From Parapedobacter pyrenivorans_A (GTDB lineage: Bacteria; Bacteroidota; Bacteroidia; Sphingobacteriales; Sphingobacteriaceae), in NCBI RefSeq assembly GCF_041925275.1, contig NZ_JBHEUZ010000004.1, positions 62,001 to 126,000 of the forward strand: a DNA stretch of 64,000 bases, given 5' to 3'. Shown in pieces: positions 18,026 to 26,117 of this stretch (within the stretch, counting starts at the first letter, position 1; each line of letters begins with the position of its first letter). The notes under the pieces are model-generated. The model was given only the letters and a program-made list of their open reading frames with translations. It made no database searches and was not told the DNA's origin. The translations under genes and the position numbers were made by a program.

Positions 18026-19114
18026 TTACATCAAAAAGCCACCGCCAAGCAGATCGTCCCCTTCATAGAATACAGCCGATTGGCCCGGGGCGATCCCTTT
18101 GACTGCATGGTGGAAATCCACTTTCATGTTGCCGTCTTGCTGTACGATGGTACTGGTCATGCCGGCATCTTTGTACCGTATCTTAGTCACCGCCTCCAAC
18201 GGCTGCTCAATGGTAGCGTATTTGACAAGGTTCACGTTTTTTACCAATGCTTCGCGCCGTTGTAGCTCGTGCTCGTCGCCCAGCACCACGGTATTGCTCT
18301 CGGGTAGTATTTCGGTAACGAATATAGGGCGTCCTAAGGCGATTCCCAGCCCTTTCCGCTGGCCAACGGTGTAGTAGGGGTAGCCTTGGTGCCGACCCAC
18401 TACGGTACCATCCGTAAGTACGAAGTTTCCAGGGCCGATTCGGTCGTCGATATCTTCCACCCGGTGGCGCAAAAATGCACGATAGTCGTTGTCGGGAACA
18501 AAGCAAATCTCGTAGCTTTCAGACTTGTTGGCCAGTTCCAGCTGACCCATTTCTGCTGCCATTTGCCTGATTTCCGCTTTGGTATACGATCCCAGTGGGA
18601 ATTGGGTGCGGGCAAGGTTTTCCTGTGAGACCCCCCAAAGTACGTACGACTGGTCTTTGTGGGCGTCCTTGCCTTTGGAAATCACGTAACGTCCATTCTC
18701 CTGCAAGCGGATATTGGCATAATGGCCCGTGGCAATGAATTCGCAGTCCAACTTATTGGCACGCTTCAGCAGCGCTTCCCATTTGATGTGGGTGTTGCAG
18801 AGCACGCATGGGTTGGGTGTTCGGCCGGCTAGGTATTCATCCACGAAATTATCGATGACCGAGTCGCCAAATTCGCCGCGGATATCCAGTATGTAATGGG
18901 GAAAGCCAAACGAGACGGCCAGCGCACGGGCATCGTTGATGCTATCGAGGCTGCAGCACCCGGTTTCTTTGGCTGAGCTGCCCGACGAGGCGTAATCCCA
19001 CGTTTTCATGGTTAGCCCAATCACTTCATACCCCTGTTCGTGGAGCATCACAGCCGCCACAGAACTGTCTACCCCGCCGCTCATGGCCACTAATACCCGT
19101 CCTCTTTTGCTCAT
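18026..19114 (-). CDS. mnmA: tRNA-specific 2-thiouridylase MnmA
   Basis: A 362-residue enzyme. The PP-loop AMSGGVDSSV is at residues 10-19. The catalytic cysteines are Cys103 in NPCVLCN and Cys204 in YEICFVPD, the pair that cycles a persulfide. It thiolates uridine 34 of Lys, Glu and Gln tRNAs in the cytosol. It is a single gene; TACCTTTG on the minus strand at 19133-19140 is a candidate -7 element. Confidence 0.97.
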   Translation of the reverse strand: MSKRGRVLVAMSGGVDSSVAAVMLHEQGYEVIGLTMKTWDYASSGSSAKETGCCSLDSINDARALAVSFGFPHYILDIRGEFGDSVIDNFVDEYLAGRTPNPCVLCNTHIKWEALLKRANKLDCEFIATGHYANIRLQENGRYVISKGKDAHKDQSYVLWGVSQENLARTQFPLGSYTKAEIRQMAAEMGQLELANKSESYEICFVPDNDYRAFLRHRVEDIDDRIGPGNFVLTDGTVVGRHQGYPYYTVGQRKGLGIALGRPIFVTEILPESNTVVLGDEHELQRREALVKNVNLVKYATIEQPLEAVTKIRYKDAGMTSTIVQQDGNMKVDFHHAVKGIAPGQSAVFYEGDDLLGGGFLM

Positions 19115-19132
19115 TTGCTTGGATTAAAAATG

Positions 19133-19140
19133 CAAAGGTA
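19133..19140 (-). promoter_or_regulatory. Possible -7 element for mnmA
   Basis: On the minus strand it reads TACCTTTG, 18 nt ahead of the start codon. No clear -33 TTG was found at the expected spacing. Confidence 0.4.
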
Positions 19141-19259
19141 CAGCTAATTTTTATTTCGCTATGTTTCCACCCTGTCATTTTATCGCTAACGCAATCAGCC
19201 GCTTGCCGTAGGGCATTGAATAATTTTCAAAAAAAGTTTTCTTAAACGAAAAAAGGCGC

Positions 19260-19267
19260 TACATTTG
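19260..19267 (+). promoter_or_regulatory. -7 element for the tRNA-Phe gene
   Basis: TACATTTG matches TAnnTTTG and lies 33 bp ahead of the tRNA, so transcription would start about 25-30 nt upstream of its 5' end. Confidence 0.5.
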
Positions 19268-19300
19268 CATTCCCAAAACGGCGGTAATCGCTGTAAAAAG

Positions 19301-19373
19301 GGTACCATAGCTCAGTTGGTAGAGCAAAGGACTGAAAATCCTTGTGTCGCTGGTTCGAATCCAGCTGGTACCA
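19301..19373 (+). tRNA. tRNA-Phe (GAA)
   Basis: The 73-nt sequence folds into a cloverleaf. The 7-bp acceptor stem is GGTACCA with TGGTACC, followed by discriminator A. The D arm contains AGCTCAGTTGGTAGAGC, the anticodon loop reads CTGAAAA with anticodon GAA, and the T loop is GGTTCGAATCC. The 3' CCA is not encoded. A perfect terminator follows at 19379. Confidence 0.97.
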
Positions 19374-19378
19374 CTCAG

Positions 19379-19414
19379 GAAGGGACATTCTAAGAAGGGT
19401 GTCCCTTCTTTTTT
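19379..19414 (+). terminator. Rho-independent terminator of tRNA-Phe
   Basis: GAAGGGACA (19379-19387) pairs perfectly with TGTCCCTTC (19400-19408), followed directly by a run of Ts. Confidence 0.9.
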
Positions 19415-20025
19415 GTCGTAACCATGGCGTAAACTTTTCCAACAAAGATACGGTTCACCCCATATTCAAAGAACCATTTTCGAAGAATGTTCCACATTCT
19501 TGGTGTGATAATGGTGTTTTTACGTAATGCTCGGATGTTCATGTCTTCTTTTTTTCCGTCAAAGAAAGCCGCCTGCGGCCGTTGGGCGAAATTTATTCGT
19601 TGAACAGGCCGTTCACTTCGACAAACACGGCGATTGGCTGTGCTGCGGTAGTGAACTAAAACGTAACTTCGTCACCATGAGCGCGAAACTACATCAGCTG
19701 TTCGGGGTCTTCGTGGCTTTCGCCATACTGAGCTACCTGATGTCCAGGATGCCGCAACTGGCAAGGAGGGATTTCCAGATACAGTGAATCCACGTGAACA
19801 GGCATCGATAAAAGCCGATTAGAAAAGCCAGCGGAAGAGCAAGAAGCCGTGATCGGATACGATTTCTTTCCGATAAATGGCTGCCTTCGTTTTTCAACGG
19901 ATGTCGCGGCGCCTCTTTTGATTACACACCCCTCATGCTCAATCGTTACCGGAAATACAGCATTGCCTGTATGGCGGGTATCTTGGCCGATGTGAGCCAT
20001 AATTGCTATAAAATGGAGGAAAAAT
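19415..20025. other. Accessory stretch with no confident gene
   Basis: About 600 bp between the tRNA terminator and the ArsR operon. An 86-codon open frame at 19527-19787 on the plus strand contains one plausible membrane segment (FGVFVAFAILSYLM), but its first part looks unlike a normal start, and I recognise no family. A small palindrome with arms AAGAATG and CATTCTT lies near 19483. Its position next to a tRNA gene suggests debris from an integration or deletion event. Confidence 0.4.
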
Positions 20026-20029
20026 TTGC

Positions 20030-20045
20030 GCAAGCAAATACTTGC
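20030..20045. promoter_or_regulatory. Distal operator candidate of the arsR-type gene
   Basis: GCAAGCAAATACTTGC has arms GCAAG and CTTGC around six bases. It shares the CAAG...ACTTG pattern with the site at 20057-20070 and lies upstream of the -7 element. Confidence 0.5.
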
Positions 20046-20048
20046 TCT

Positions 20049-20056
20049 TATATTTG
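20049..20056 (+). promoter_or_regulatory. -7 element of the arsR operon
   Basis: TATATTTG matches TAnnTTTG. It is sandwiched between two similar palindromes, so a bound repressor at either would block it. Confidence 0.55.
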
Positions 20057-20070
20057 CAAGTATATACTTG
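20057..20070. promoter_or_regulatory. Proximal operator candidate of the arsR-type gene
   Basis: CAAGTATATACTTG is a perfect 14-bp palindrome directly after the -7 element and 6 bp before the start codon. ArsR-family repressors typically bind such sites and repress themselves. Confidence 0.6.
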
Positions 20071-20076
20071 TGTATT

Positions 20077-20424
20077 ATGGAAGCCCGAAGAGATGTTTTC
20101 CAGGCCATAGCCGACCCTACACGCAGGGCAATCATCGGTATGATCGCCAAGGAGCCGACGAATGTGAATACCATCGCCGAACAGTTCGACGTCAGCCGCC
20201 AGGCAATCTCGCTGCACCTGAAAATACTTGCCGAATGCGGCCTGCTGTCCATGAGGCAACAGGGACGCGAGCGCATCTGCGAGGCCAGGCTGGAAAAGCT
20301 TGGTGAGGTAAACGAATGGATTACCCAATATAAGAAATTCTGGACACAGAAACTGGATGCCTTGGAAAGTTACCTGAACAATTTTACCGACAACACGGCA
20401 GACAAAAAACATATCCAATCATGA
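20077..20424 (+). CDS. ArsR-family transcriptional repressor
   Basis: About 115 residues from MEARRDVFQAIADPTRR, chosen because the promoter and palindrome lie immediately upstream and upstream codons would fall inside them. The winged helix carries NVNTIAEQFDVSRQAISLHL. No metal-binding ELCVCD motif is present, so it belongs to the non-metal group often paired with SRPBCC (AHSA1) proteins. It overlaps the next gene by 4 bp. Two palindromes around its promoter suggest autorepression. Confidence 0.9.
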   Translation: MEARRDVFQAIADPTRRAIIGMIAKEPTNVNTIAEQFDVSRQAISLHLKILAECGLLSMRQQGRERICEARLEKLGEVNEWITQYKKFWTQKLDALESYLNNFTDNTADKKHIQS

Positions 20425-21377
20425 AGAATCCACTGGGAAAAATAACAACGGAAGATGACGGCTATAAAGTCGTTTTCGAACGGGTGCTGCCCCATTCCAT
20501 CGAAAAGGTCTGGAATGCCATCACGAGTCCAGAAGAACTGAAATTCTGGTTTACCGACATCGAAATGGATTTCCGGCCAGGAGGCACCATTACGTTCCAG
20601 TTCAGGGATAAGGACAAAACCAAATCCTACGGTGAGGTCGTCGCCATCGAGCCACCCAACCGGTTTGCGTGGACGTGGGAGCACGAATTGGCCGTTTGGG
20701 AGCTGACAGCCTTGGATGAACAGACCACGCGGCTGGTTTTCACCTACAGCAAGCTGACGGATGATTACGCCATCAATGCGCCGGCGGGTTTCCACGATAT
20801 GCTTGACCTATTGGTCGAACGGCTTGCCGGCAGCGAAAATATATCCCCCTTCGGGGCGGAAGATGACGGACCGGAACAGCTCCGGACTCCGGTACACTAT
20901 GCGGCGGCCGTTTACGAAACCTATCCTACACTCGTCAAAAGCGCTCCGGTTGTGGTCGAGAAAACCCTGGATTCACCCATTGGGCGGGTGTGGCGAGCCA
21001 TCGCCAATAAGGAACAATTGAAGCAATGGTACTTCGATCTGGATGATTTCAAACCCGAGGTCGGTTTCCGTTTTTCGTTCGCCGGCCAGGGGCATAAAGG
21101 CGCGCAGTACATCCACCGATGCATCGTCACCGAGGTTATTCCACAGCAGAAGCTGCAATACAGCTGGCAATACGAGGGCCATCCCGGTTATTCATTGGTC
21201 ACATTCACGCTTGCCGAAATGGGCATGCAAACGAAGCTGATACTCACCCATCATGGGTTGGAAACCTTCCCGCAGGACACCCCGGATTTCGCCTGGAAGA
21301 GCTTCAACGGCGGGTGGGGCGAAATCATCGGAAAGATGCTGCCGGAGTTTTTGGACAACGAAATGTTGGATAAATAA
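20421..21377 (+). CDS. Tandem SRPBCC (AHSA1/START-like) domain protein
   Basis: A 318-residue protein made of two AHSA1-type domains. The first starts VFERVLPHSIEKVWNAIT and has FWFTDIEMDFRPGG; the second starts VVVEKTLDSPIGRVWRAIA and has QWYFDLDDFKPEVG. Most relatives have one domain of about 150 residues, so this is a fusion or tandem duplication. The family binds hydrophobic small molecules. Being translationally coupled to the ArsR gene by a 4-bp overlap, it is probably the ligand-handling partner in a stress or xenobiotic response. Confidence 0.88.
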   Translation: MKNPLGKITTEDDGYKVVFERVLPHSIEKVWNAITSPEELKFWFTDIEMDFRPGGTITFQFRDKDKTKSYGEVVAIEPPNRFAWTWEHELAVWELTALDEQTTRLVFTYSKLTDDYAINAPAGFHDMLDLLVERLAGSENISPFGAEDDGPEQLRTPVHYAAAVYETYPTLVKSAPVVVEKTLDSPIGRVWRAIANKEQLKQWYFDLDDFKPEVGFRFSFAGQGHKGAQYIHRCIVTEVIPQQKLQYSWQYEGHPGYSLVTFTLAEMGMQTKLILTHHGLETFPQDTPDFAWKSFNGGWGEIIGKMLPEFLDNEMLDK

Positions 21378-21382
21378 TTGAC

Positions 21383-21781
21383 ATGGAAAATCAGATCACA
21401 ACATTCCTGACCTTCCAGGAAAGCAATGCCGAGGAGGCCATGAACTTTTACATCGGATTGTTCGATAATTCCAAAATAACCGAGGTCCAGCGTTATGGAG
21501 CGGGCGGACCCGCTAAAGCGGGCACGATCATGATGGCCAAATTCGAACTGAACGGGAAGCCATTCATGTGCAGCGATACCTATGTAAAACACGAGTGGAC
21601 GTTCACACCGGCGATTTCCTTGTACGTCGAATGCAAAACCGACAGCGAACTTGAACACCTATTCCATAGACTGTCCGAAAGCGGGAGAATATATATGGCG
21701 TTGGATGACTACGGTTTCAGTAAAAGATTCGGTTGGGTGGGCGATAAATTTGGTGTCACGTGGCAGCTGAACCTCCAATAA
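21383..21781 (+). CDS. VOC-family (PhnB-like) protein
   Basis: A 132-residue protein beginning ITTFLTFQESNAEEAMNFY, the beta-strand and helix that open a PhnB/3-demethylubiquinone methyltransferase-like VOC fold. FGWVGDKFGVTWQL near the end completes the second half. It follows the SRPBCC gene by 5 bp and is the third gene of the ArsR operon. The substrate is unknown. Confidence 0.88.
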   Translation: MENQITTFLTFQESNAEEAMNFYIGLFDNSKITEVQRYGAGGPAKAGTIMMAKFELNGKPFMCSDTYVKHEWTFTPAISLYVECKTDSELEHLFHRLSESGRIYMALDDYGFSKRFGWVGDKFGVTWQLNLQ

Positions 21782-21842
21782 ATAGCCCAATGGCAGAAAA
21801 CATCACCTGATTTCTGTTGCAATGCGATGATCAGGTATCGGC

Positions 21843-21967
21843 TGGACAAACCACGACTGATCGACCCCTTTCTTCCAATTTCAAAATAGCCTCATTTGTT
21901 GCTGCAGGACAGATGGTTATGTGCGTAATAAAATTCGGTGGAAAGGGGTCAGTACTTATGGTTTTTC
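21843..21967 (+). repeat. 125-bp dispersed element, copy 1 (left of PUL)
   Basis: The 125 bp match 36384-36508 in the same orientation with about 14 differences by eye and no gaps. Within the unit, GACCCCTTTC near the left is mirrored by GAAAGGGGTC near the right, so it has imperfect inverted-repeat ends like a small non-autonomous element or an IS terminus. No transposase is encoded. The copy lies between the ArsR operon and the LacI gene. Confidence 0.85.
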
Positions 21968-22025
21968 GGTGAGGAGGGGTATGATCCGCATAATGCAAAC
22001 GGCAGTATGCTCAAAATAGGGCAAG

Positions 22026-23063
22026 CTAGAGTCCGGTACCTTCAACCGGTCCGGTAGAAGCCCGCACTACTAAGCTGCCTGGAGAAATGGTAGTCTCTGG
22101 GGGGGTATCCACATACTTTCTCTTCAGGATATCCAACATCTTTTTCCCCGCCAGTAGGCCAATTTCATAAGGTTTCTGGCCGAAGGTCGTCAAACCGGGC
22201 TCCACAAAGCCCGCCGCCGGGTCATCCCCGAAGCCAGTTACCGCGATATCGTCCGGCACCCGCAATCCTCGCGCTTTCAGCAACTGCATCACCTGTATGG
22301 CACCAGCATCATAGATGGTGCAGATGGCGTCAGGCTGCACCGGAAGGGCCATCCACCGGTCCACTGCAACGGAAACATGCTCAGTTGTAAACCGTGTATG
22401 AGCCACCAGGTCACCATCAAAAGAAATACCGTGCTGCCGCAGCGCATCCATATACCCTTGTTTTCGCAACTTGCTTGCTTGGAGGTGTTTGGGCCCCGCT
22501 AACAACGCGATGCGTTTTCTGCCCTGCTCGATCAGGTGCCGAGTGGTAGTATAGAGCCCATTGAAATCGTCTTCCACCACTTTTGGTATTGGAAGTTCCG
22601 GACAGGTCCGGGCAAAGGACACCAGCGGGAACCCTTTTTGATACAGCATCTTGATCTGGTCAAAATTACGCGTGTCTCGCGTGTGGCAGATCAGGAAACC
22701 ATCCACACGACTCAGCATCAGGGCCTGGATGTTAGCCTTTTCAACTTGGGGCGACTCGTCAGACTGCGCAATAATTGTCCGGTAGCCCATACGATCAACT
22801 GCGTGCTGTATTCCACTTACAATCGCCGCAAAAAAAGGCTTCTGGATGTCGGGGATGATGACACCCAACATCCGGGTTTCATTTTTTATCAAGCCAAGCG
22901 CCAGCATATTGGGTTGATAGTCCAACTCTTTAGCCACTTCCAGCACGGCCTTTCGCGTTTCCGAATTTACATTCGGGTTGTTTGTCAGCGCCCGCGATAC
23001 CGTGGATTTAGAGATGCCGAGCTTCTTGGCGATGTCGATGATTGTTACTTGATGACTTTTCAT
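22026..23063 (-). CDS. LacI-family transcriptional regulator
   Basis: A 345-residue protein with the LacI helix-turn-helix and hinge (IDIAKKLGISKSTVSRAL near residues 10-27, then ELDYQPNMLA) and a periplasmic-binding-protein-like sugar domain (GVIIPDIQKPFF, DAICTIYDAGAIQVM, VTGFGDDPAAGFVEPGLTT). It is divergent from the FAD oxidoreductase-MFS-SusCD genes and probably controls them in response to a sugar. LacI control of a SusCD locus is less common than ECF-sigma or hybrid two-component control. Confidence 0.93.
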   Translation of the reverse strand: MKSHQVTIIDIAKKLGISKSTVSRALTNNPNVNSETRKAVLEVAKELDYQPNMLALGLIKNETRMLGVIIPDIQKPFFAAIVSGIQHAVDRMGYRTIIAQSDESPQVEKANIQALMLSRVDGFLICHTRDTRNFDQIKMLYQKGFPLVSFARTCPELPIPKVVEDDFNGLYTTTRHLIEQGRKRIALLAGPKHLQASKLRKQGYMDALRQHGISFDGDLVAHTRFTTEHVSVAVDRWMALPVQPDAICTIYDAGAIQVMQLLKARGLRVPDDIAVTGFGDDPAAGFVEPGLTTFGQKPYEIGLLAGKKMLDILKRKYVDTPPETTISPGSLVVRASTGPVEGTGL

Positions 23064-23121
23064 AGTGGCTGCTTCAATATCCGTACAAATGTGGAAAAAA
23101 AATAATAAAAAAAAGCTTATA

Positions 23122-23147
23122 TGGGAACGGTTGCGGGAATGTTCCCA
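23122..23147. promoter_or_regulatory. Inverted repeat between lacI and the oxidoreductase gene
   Basis: Arms TGGGAAC and GTTCCCA are separated by 12 bp, 60 bp upstream of the LacI start. It is a candidate LacI-type operator, though the spacing is wider than the usual near-contiguous LacI site. Confidence 0.4.
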
Positions 23148-23161
23148 AAATTATATTGGGA

Positions 23162-23169
23162 CAAATGTA
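23162..23169 (-). promoter_or_regulatory. Possible -7 element for the lacI gene
   Basis: On the minus strand it reads TACATTTG. The inverted repeat at 23122-23147 lies just downstream, inside the transcript start region, which fits autorepression. Confidence 0.4.
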
Positions 23170-23259
23170 CTCATATCACCTTGTTTTTCAGTAGTAAATA
23201 ATATACTTTCGTCAACGAATTGCATGACTAATGCAACTTTTATAAACTTAATTTATAAA

Positions 23260-23269
23260 TCGTATACGA
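23260..23269. promoter_or_regulatory. 10-bp palindrome upstream of the oxidoreductase gene
   Basis: TCGTATACGA is a perfect palindrome with a central purine-pyrimidine alternation, 52 bp ahead of the ATG at 23322. It is a second possible operator in this intergenic region. Confidence 0.3.
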
Positions 23270-23321
23270 CTTAAATCTGGATAAACATGCACTTAACAGA
23301 CACTATATTTTAATAAATTTT

Positions 23322-24815
23322 ATGCAGTATATTAAAGAAGAAGCGAGAGAATTGCCTGTATTTGCAACACCCGAAGTATTGGTCGTGGGTGCCGGACCTG
23401 CCGGTATCGGCGCGGCCATATCTGCAGCTCGAAATGGGGTTAAGGTAATGTTGATGGAACGGTACGGATTCCTAGGTGGCAACTTGACCATCGCCATGGT
23501 CAATCCCATGTTTACCTTCCATGATGTGAAAGGCAAACAGGTGATCCGTGGCATTGCAGGTGAGCTAGTTAATCGCTTGGTATCGATGAAATCCTCACAA
23601 GGTCACGTGTCCGATCTCACATTTGACAATGCCTCAATGACCCCTTTCGACCCCGAAGGCATGAAGTATCTCCTGTTCGAGATGGTCCAGGAAGCCGACG
23701 TTGAGCTGCTGCTCCATACCTGGGCAGTGGGGGTTACCCGGGAGGGCGGTCGCATTTCGTCCGTTATTATCGAAAACAAATCAGGCAGGCAGGCCATCGT
23801 TCCCCGATACATCATCGATTGTTCGGCCGATGCCGATATCGCCGCATCGGGCGGAGCCCCATTTATCAAAGGACGGGAAGGCGATGGTGCGATGCAGCCG
23901 GTAACACTATTTTTCCGAATCGGCGGTATCCAGATGGACGCGCTCCGCGAATGGATGAAAAGAAACCGCGATCTACTCAAAGACTCGCCTACTGACGCGG
24001 AAATCGACTCGAGCAAGGCCATCGCCTTCCTTGGCTTGAAGGAGTTGGTGAAGAAGGGGATGGAAACGGGCGAATTTCCCAAGGACGCTGCGCCACGTAT
24101 CCTGTTTTACCAGCTTCCTCAAGAAGGGCAGATAGCGGTAAATGCCACGCGGCTGCAAGGTATCGACGGCACCAACGCGGCAGACCTCACCCGCGCCGAA
24201 GTGGAAACGCGTGTACAGGCCTGGCAGATTCATAAGTTTCTGCAACACAACGTCGGCGGTTTTGAGACCTCGTATATCGTAGACACCGGTGCGCAGGTCG
24301 GCGTACGCGAAACCCGTCATATCCGTGGCGACTATCAACTCACCGAAGACGACGTGCTGGCCAACCGCGCATTTGAAGATGGCATTGCTTGCGGCACCTT
24401 CGCCATCGACATCCATCCGCCCGAAGGTGAACAGCAGGTGTTCACCGGCTCGGGCAAGGCAGTGTATGAAGTACCATACCGCACTTTGCTTCCCCAAGGG
24501 CTGGATAACGTACTGGTTGCAGGGCGTAGCATTTCGGCAACTCACGCGGCCTTTGGCTCATCGCGTGTGATGGCTACCTGCATGGCCATCGGCCAAGGTG
24601 CCGGCTTGGCGGCAGCTATGCTGGCGAAACAGGGGGGGGATATCCGACAGGTAGAAGTGGCCAAAATCAGGGCGCAGCTGATTGCCCAAGGGCAATACCT
24701 GCTCGGTATGCCCGATGACCAACCTGCCGATCCGGGCTTGGTGTTGGACAAAGGCGAGGGCTCCGGCGCCACGGCGTCACACCACAATCCATTCAAAGAC
24801 AAAACACACGGTTAA
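23322..24815 (+). CDS. FAD-dependent oxidoreductase (FAD_oxidored type)
   Basis: A 497-residue flavoprotein. The dinucleotide-binding motif VVGAGPAGIGAAISAARN lies at residues 20-37, followed by MERYGFLGGNLT, a pattern typical of the PF12831 group. RYIIDCSADADIAASGGA and NVLVAGRSISATHAAFGS are later FAD-contact regions. The substrate is unknown; in this setting it could oxidise a sugar or sugar acid released by the locus. There is no signal peptide, so it is cytosolic. Its stop overlaps the MFS start (TAATG). Confidence 0.88.
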   Translation: MQYIKEEARELPVFATPEVLVVGAGPAGIGAAISAARNGVKVMLMERYGFLGGNLTIAMVNPMFTFHDVKGKQVIRGIAGELVNRLVSMKSSQGHVSDLTFDNASMTPFDPEGMKYLLFEMVQEADVELLLHTWAVGVTREGGRISSVIIENKSGRQAIVPRYIIDCSADADIAASGGAPFIKGREGDGAMQPVTLFFRIGGIQMDALREWMKRNRDLLKDSPTDAEIDSSKAIAFLGLKELVKKGMETGEFPKDAAPRILFYQLPQEGQIAVNATRLQGIDGTNAADLTRAEVETRVQAWQIHKFLQHNVGGFETSYIVDTGAQVGVRETRHIRGDYQLTEDDVLANRAFEDGIACGTFAIDIHPPEGEQQVFTGSGKAVYEVPYRTLLPQGLDNVLVAGRSISATHAAFGSSRVMATCMAIGQGAGLAAAMLAKQGGDIRQVEVAKIRAQLIAQGQYLLGMPDDQPADPGLVLDKGEGSGATASHHNPFKDKTHG

Positions 24816-26080
24816 TGGCCAAGCATGGAAATATCCGATGGACGGTGGCGTTGATGCTCTTCTTCGCATCGGCGCTTAATTACCTCGACCGGCAGGTACT
24901 CTCGGTACTCGCCCCCACCATCCAAGCCGAGCTGGGGCTCGATGATGTCGATTACGCATTTATTACTTCTTCCTTTTTGCTCAGCTACACAGTGATGTAT
25001 GCCGTGAGTGGGGTGCTGGTAGATCGCCTGGGCACACGCAAGAGCTTCCTCTGGGCAGTAAGTGGTTGGTCTATTGCCAACATTCTCCATGCTTTCGCAA
25101 AAACTGCCATGCAATTTTCGGCATTCCGGTTTCTGTTGGGCATCGCCGAATCAGCCAACTTTCCGGCCGGGGTGAAGGCCGCTTCGGAATGGTTCCCCCT
25201 GCGCGAAAGGGCATTGGCAATCGGCATGCTGAATGCAGGCTCTTCGGCAGGAGCAGCCATTGCAATCCCTCTGGTCTCGGTCATCGCCATCCAATTCAAT
25301 TGGCAGGCCGCGTTTGTGGTAACCGGCCTGCTGGGCTTTATCTGGTTATTTTTCTGGCAGCGCCACTATTACCTGCCACAAGACCATCCACGCGTCAGCC
25401 AGGCTGAGCGTGGATTGATCCTCGAAGACCAGCTCCCGGACGACGAACAGCCCAAGCGGAAAGTCGGCCTCTTGCGGCTGCTACGCATGCGTCAGGCGTG
25501 GGGCTGCCTGTGTGCACGCATATTCATTGACCCAATCACCTATTTCTTGATTTTCTGGATACCGAAATACCTGCAAGAGCAGCAGGGGCTCTCGCTCGAC
25601 CAGATGGGTTATTTTGCATGGATACCCTTTGTTGTGCTGGCAGTGGGCACGTTGCTTGGCGGGATTATCCCACGGTGGCTCATCAACCGGGCCGGCTGGT
25701 CGCTCAACCGCGCGCGAAAAACCGTTATGCTCGCTGCCTCGCTGCTCATCCCGGCATGCTGCGCAGCGTTGTTCAACGCCGGCAACGCCGCTATGGCGTT
25801 GCTGGCTATCGCCGGTATCATGCTGGGGCACGGGCTGTGGGGCAACATCACCATTCCAGCGGAAGTATTCCCGAAACAGGTGCAGGGCACATTAACCGGT
25901 ATCGGTGGTACTTTGGGCGGCATTGCGGGTATCCTATCGCAATTGTCCGTCGGGTGGACTGTGCTGCACTTCTCTTACGTGCCTATATTCATCGCCATTG
26001 GGGCAGCCTACTTATTCACGTTCTTGTGTGTTCATGTTATGACCGGCAAGCTGGGTCACCTCGTTTCCTTGGAAGACTAA
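24815..26080 (+). CDS. MFS transporter, anion:cation symporter (ACS/ExuT) type
   Basis: A 421-residue protein with about 12 membrane segments. SALNYLDRQVLSVLAPTIQ at the start of helix 1 and DRLGTRKSFLW between helices 2 and 3 resemble hexuronate and related anion carriers. It would import a sugar acid or related anion across the inner membrane. It overlaps the oxidoreductase gene by 1 bp, so the two products probably share a substrate. Confidence 0.88.
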   Translation: MAKHGNIRWTVALMLFFASALNYLDRQVLSVLAPTIQAELGLDDVDYAFITSSFLLSYTVMYAVSGVLVDRLGTRKSFLWAVSGWSIANILHAFAKTAMQFSAFRFLLGIAESANFPAGVKAASEWFPLRERALAIGMLNAGSSAGAAIAIPLVSVIAIQFNWQAAFVVTGLLGFIWLFFWQRHYYLPQDHPRVSQAERGLILEDQLPDDEQPKRKVGLLRLLRMRQAWGCLCARIFIDPITYFLIFWIPKYLQEQQGLSLDQMGYFAWIPFVVLAVGTLLGGIIPRWLINRAGWSLNRARKTVMLAASLLIPACCAALFNAGNAAMALLAIAGIMLGHGLWGNITIPAEVFPKQVQGTLTGIGGTLGGIAGILSQLSVGWTVLHFSYVPIFIAIGAAYLFTFLCVHVMTGKLGHLVSLED

Positions 26081-26117
26081 GGGAATGATATCAATTTAAT
26101 CAAAACCAATAACAATT

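Noticed and set aside
19527..19787. An 86-codon frame after the tRNA
   Set aside because: It has a doubtful start, unusual N-terminal composition and no recognised family. It is mentioned only as part of an unexplained stretch.
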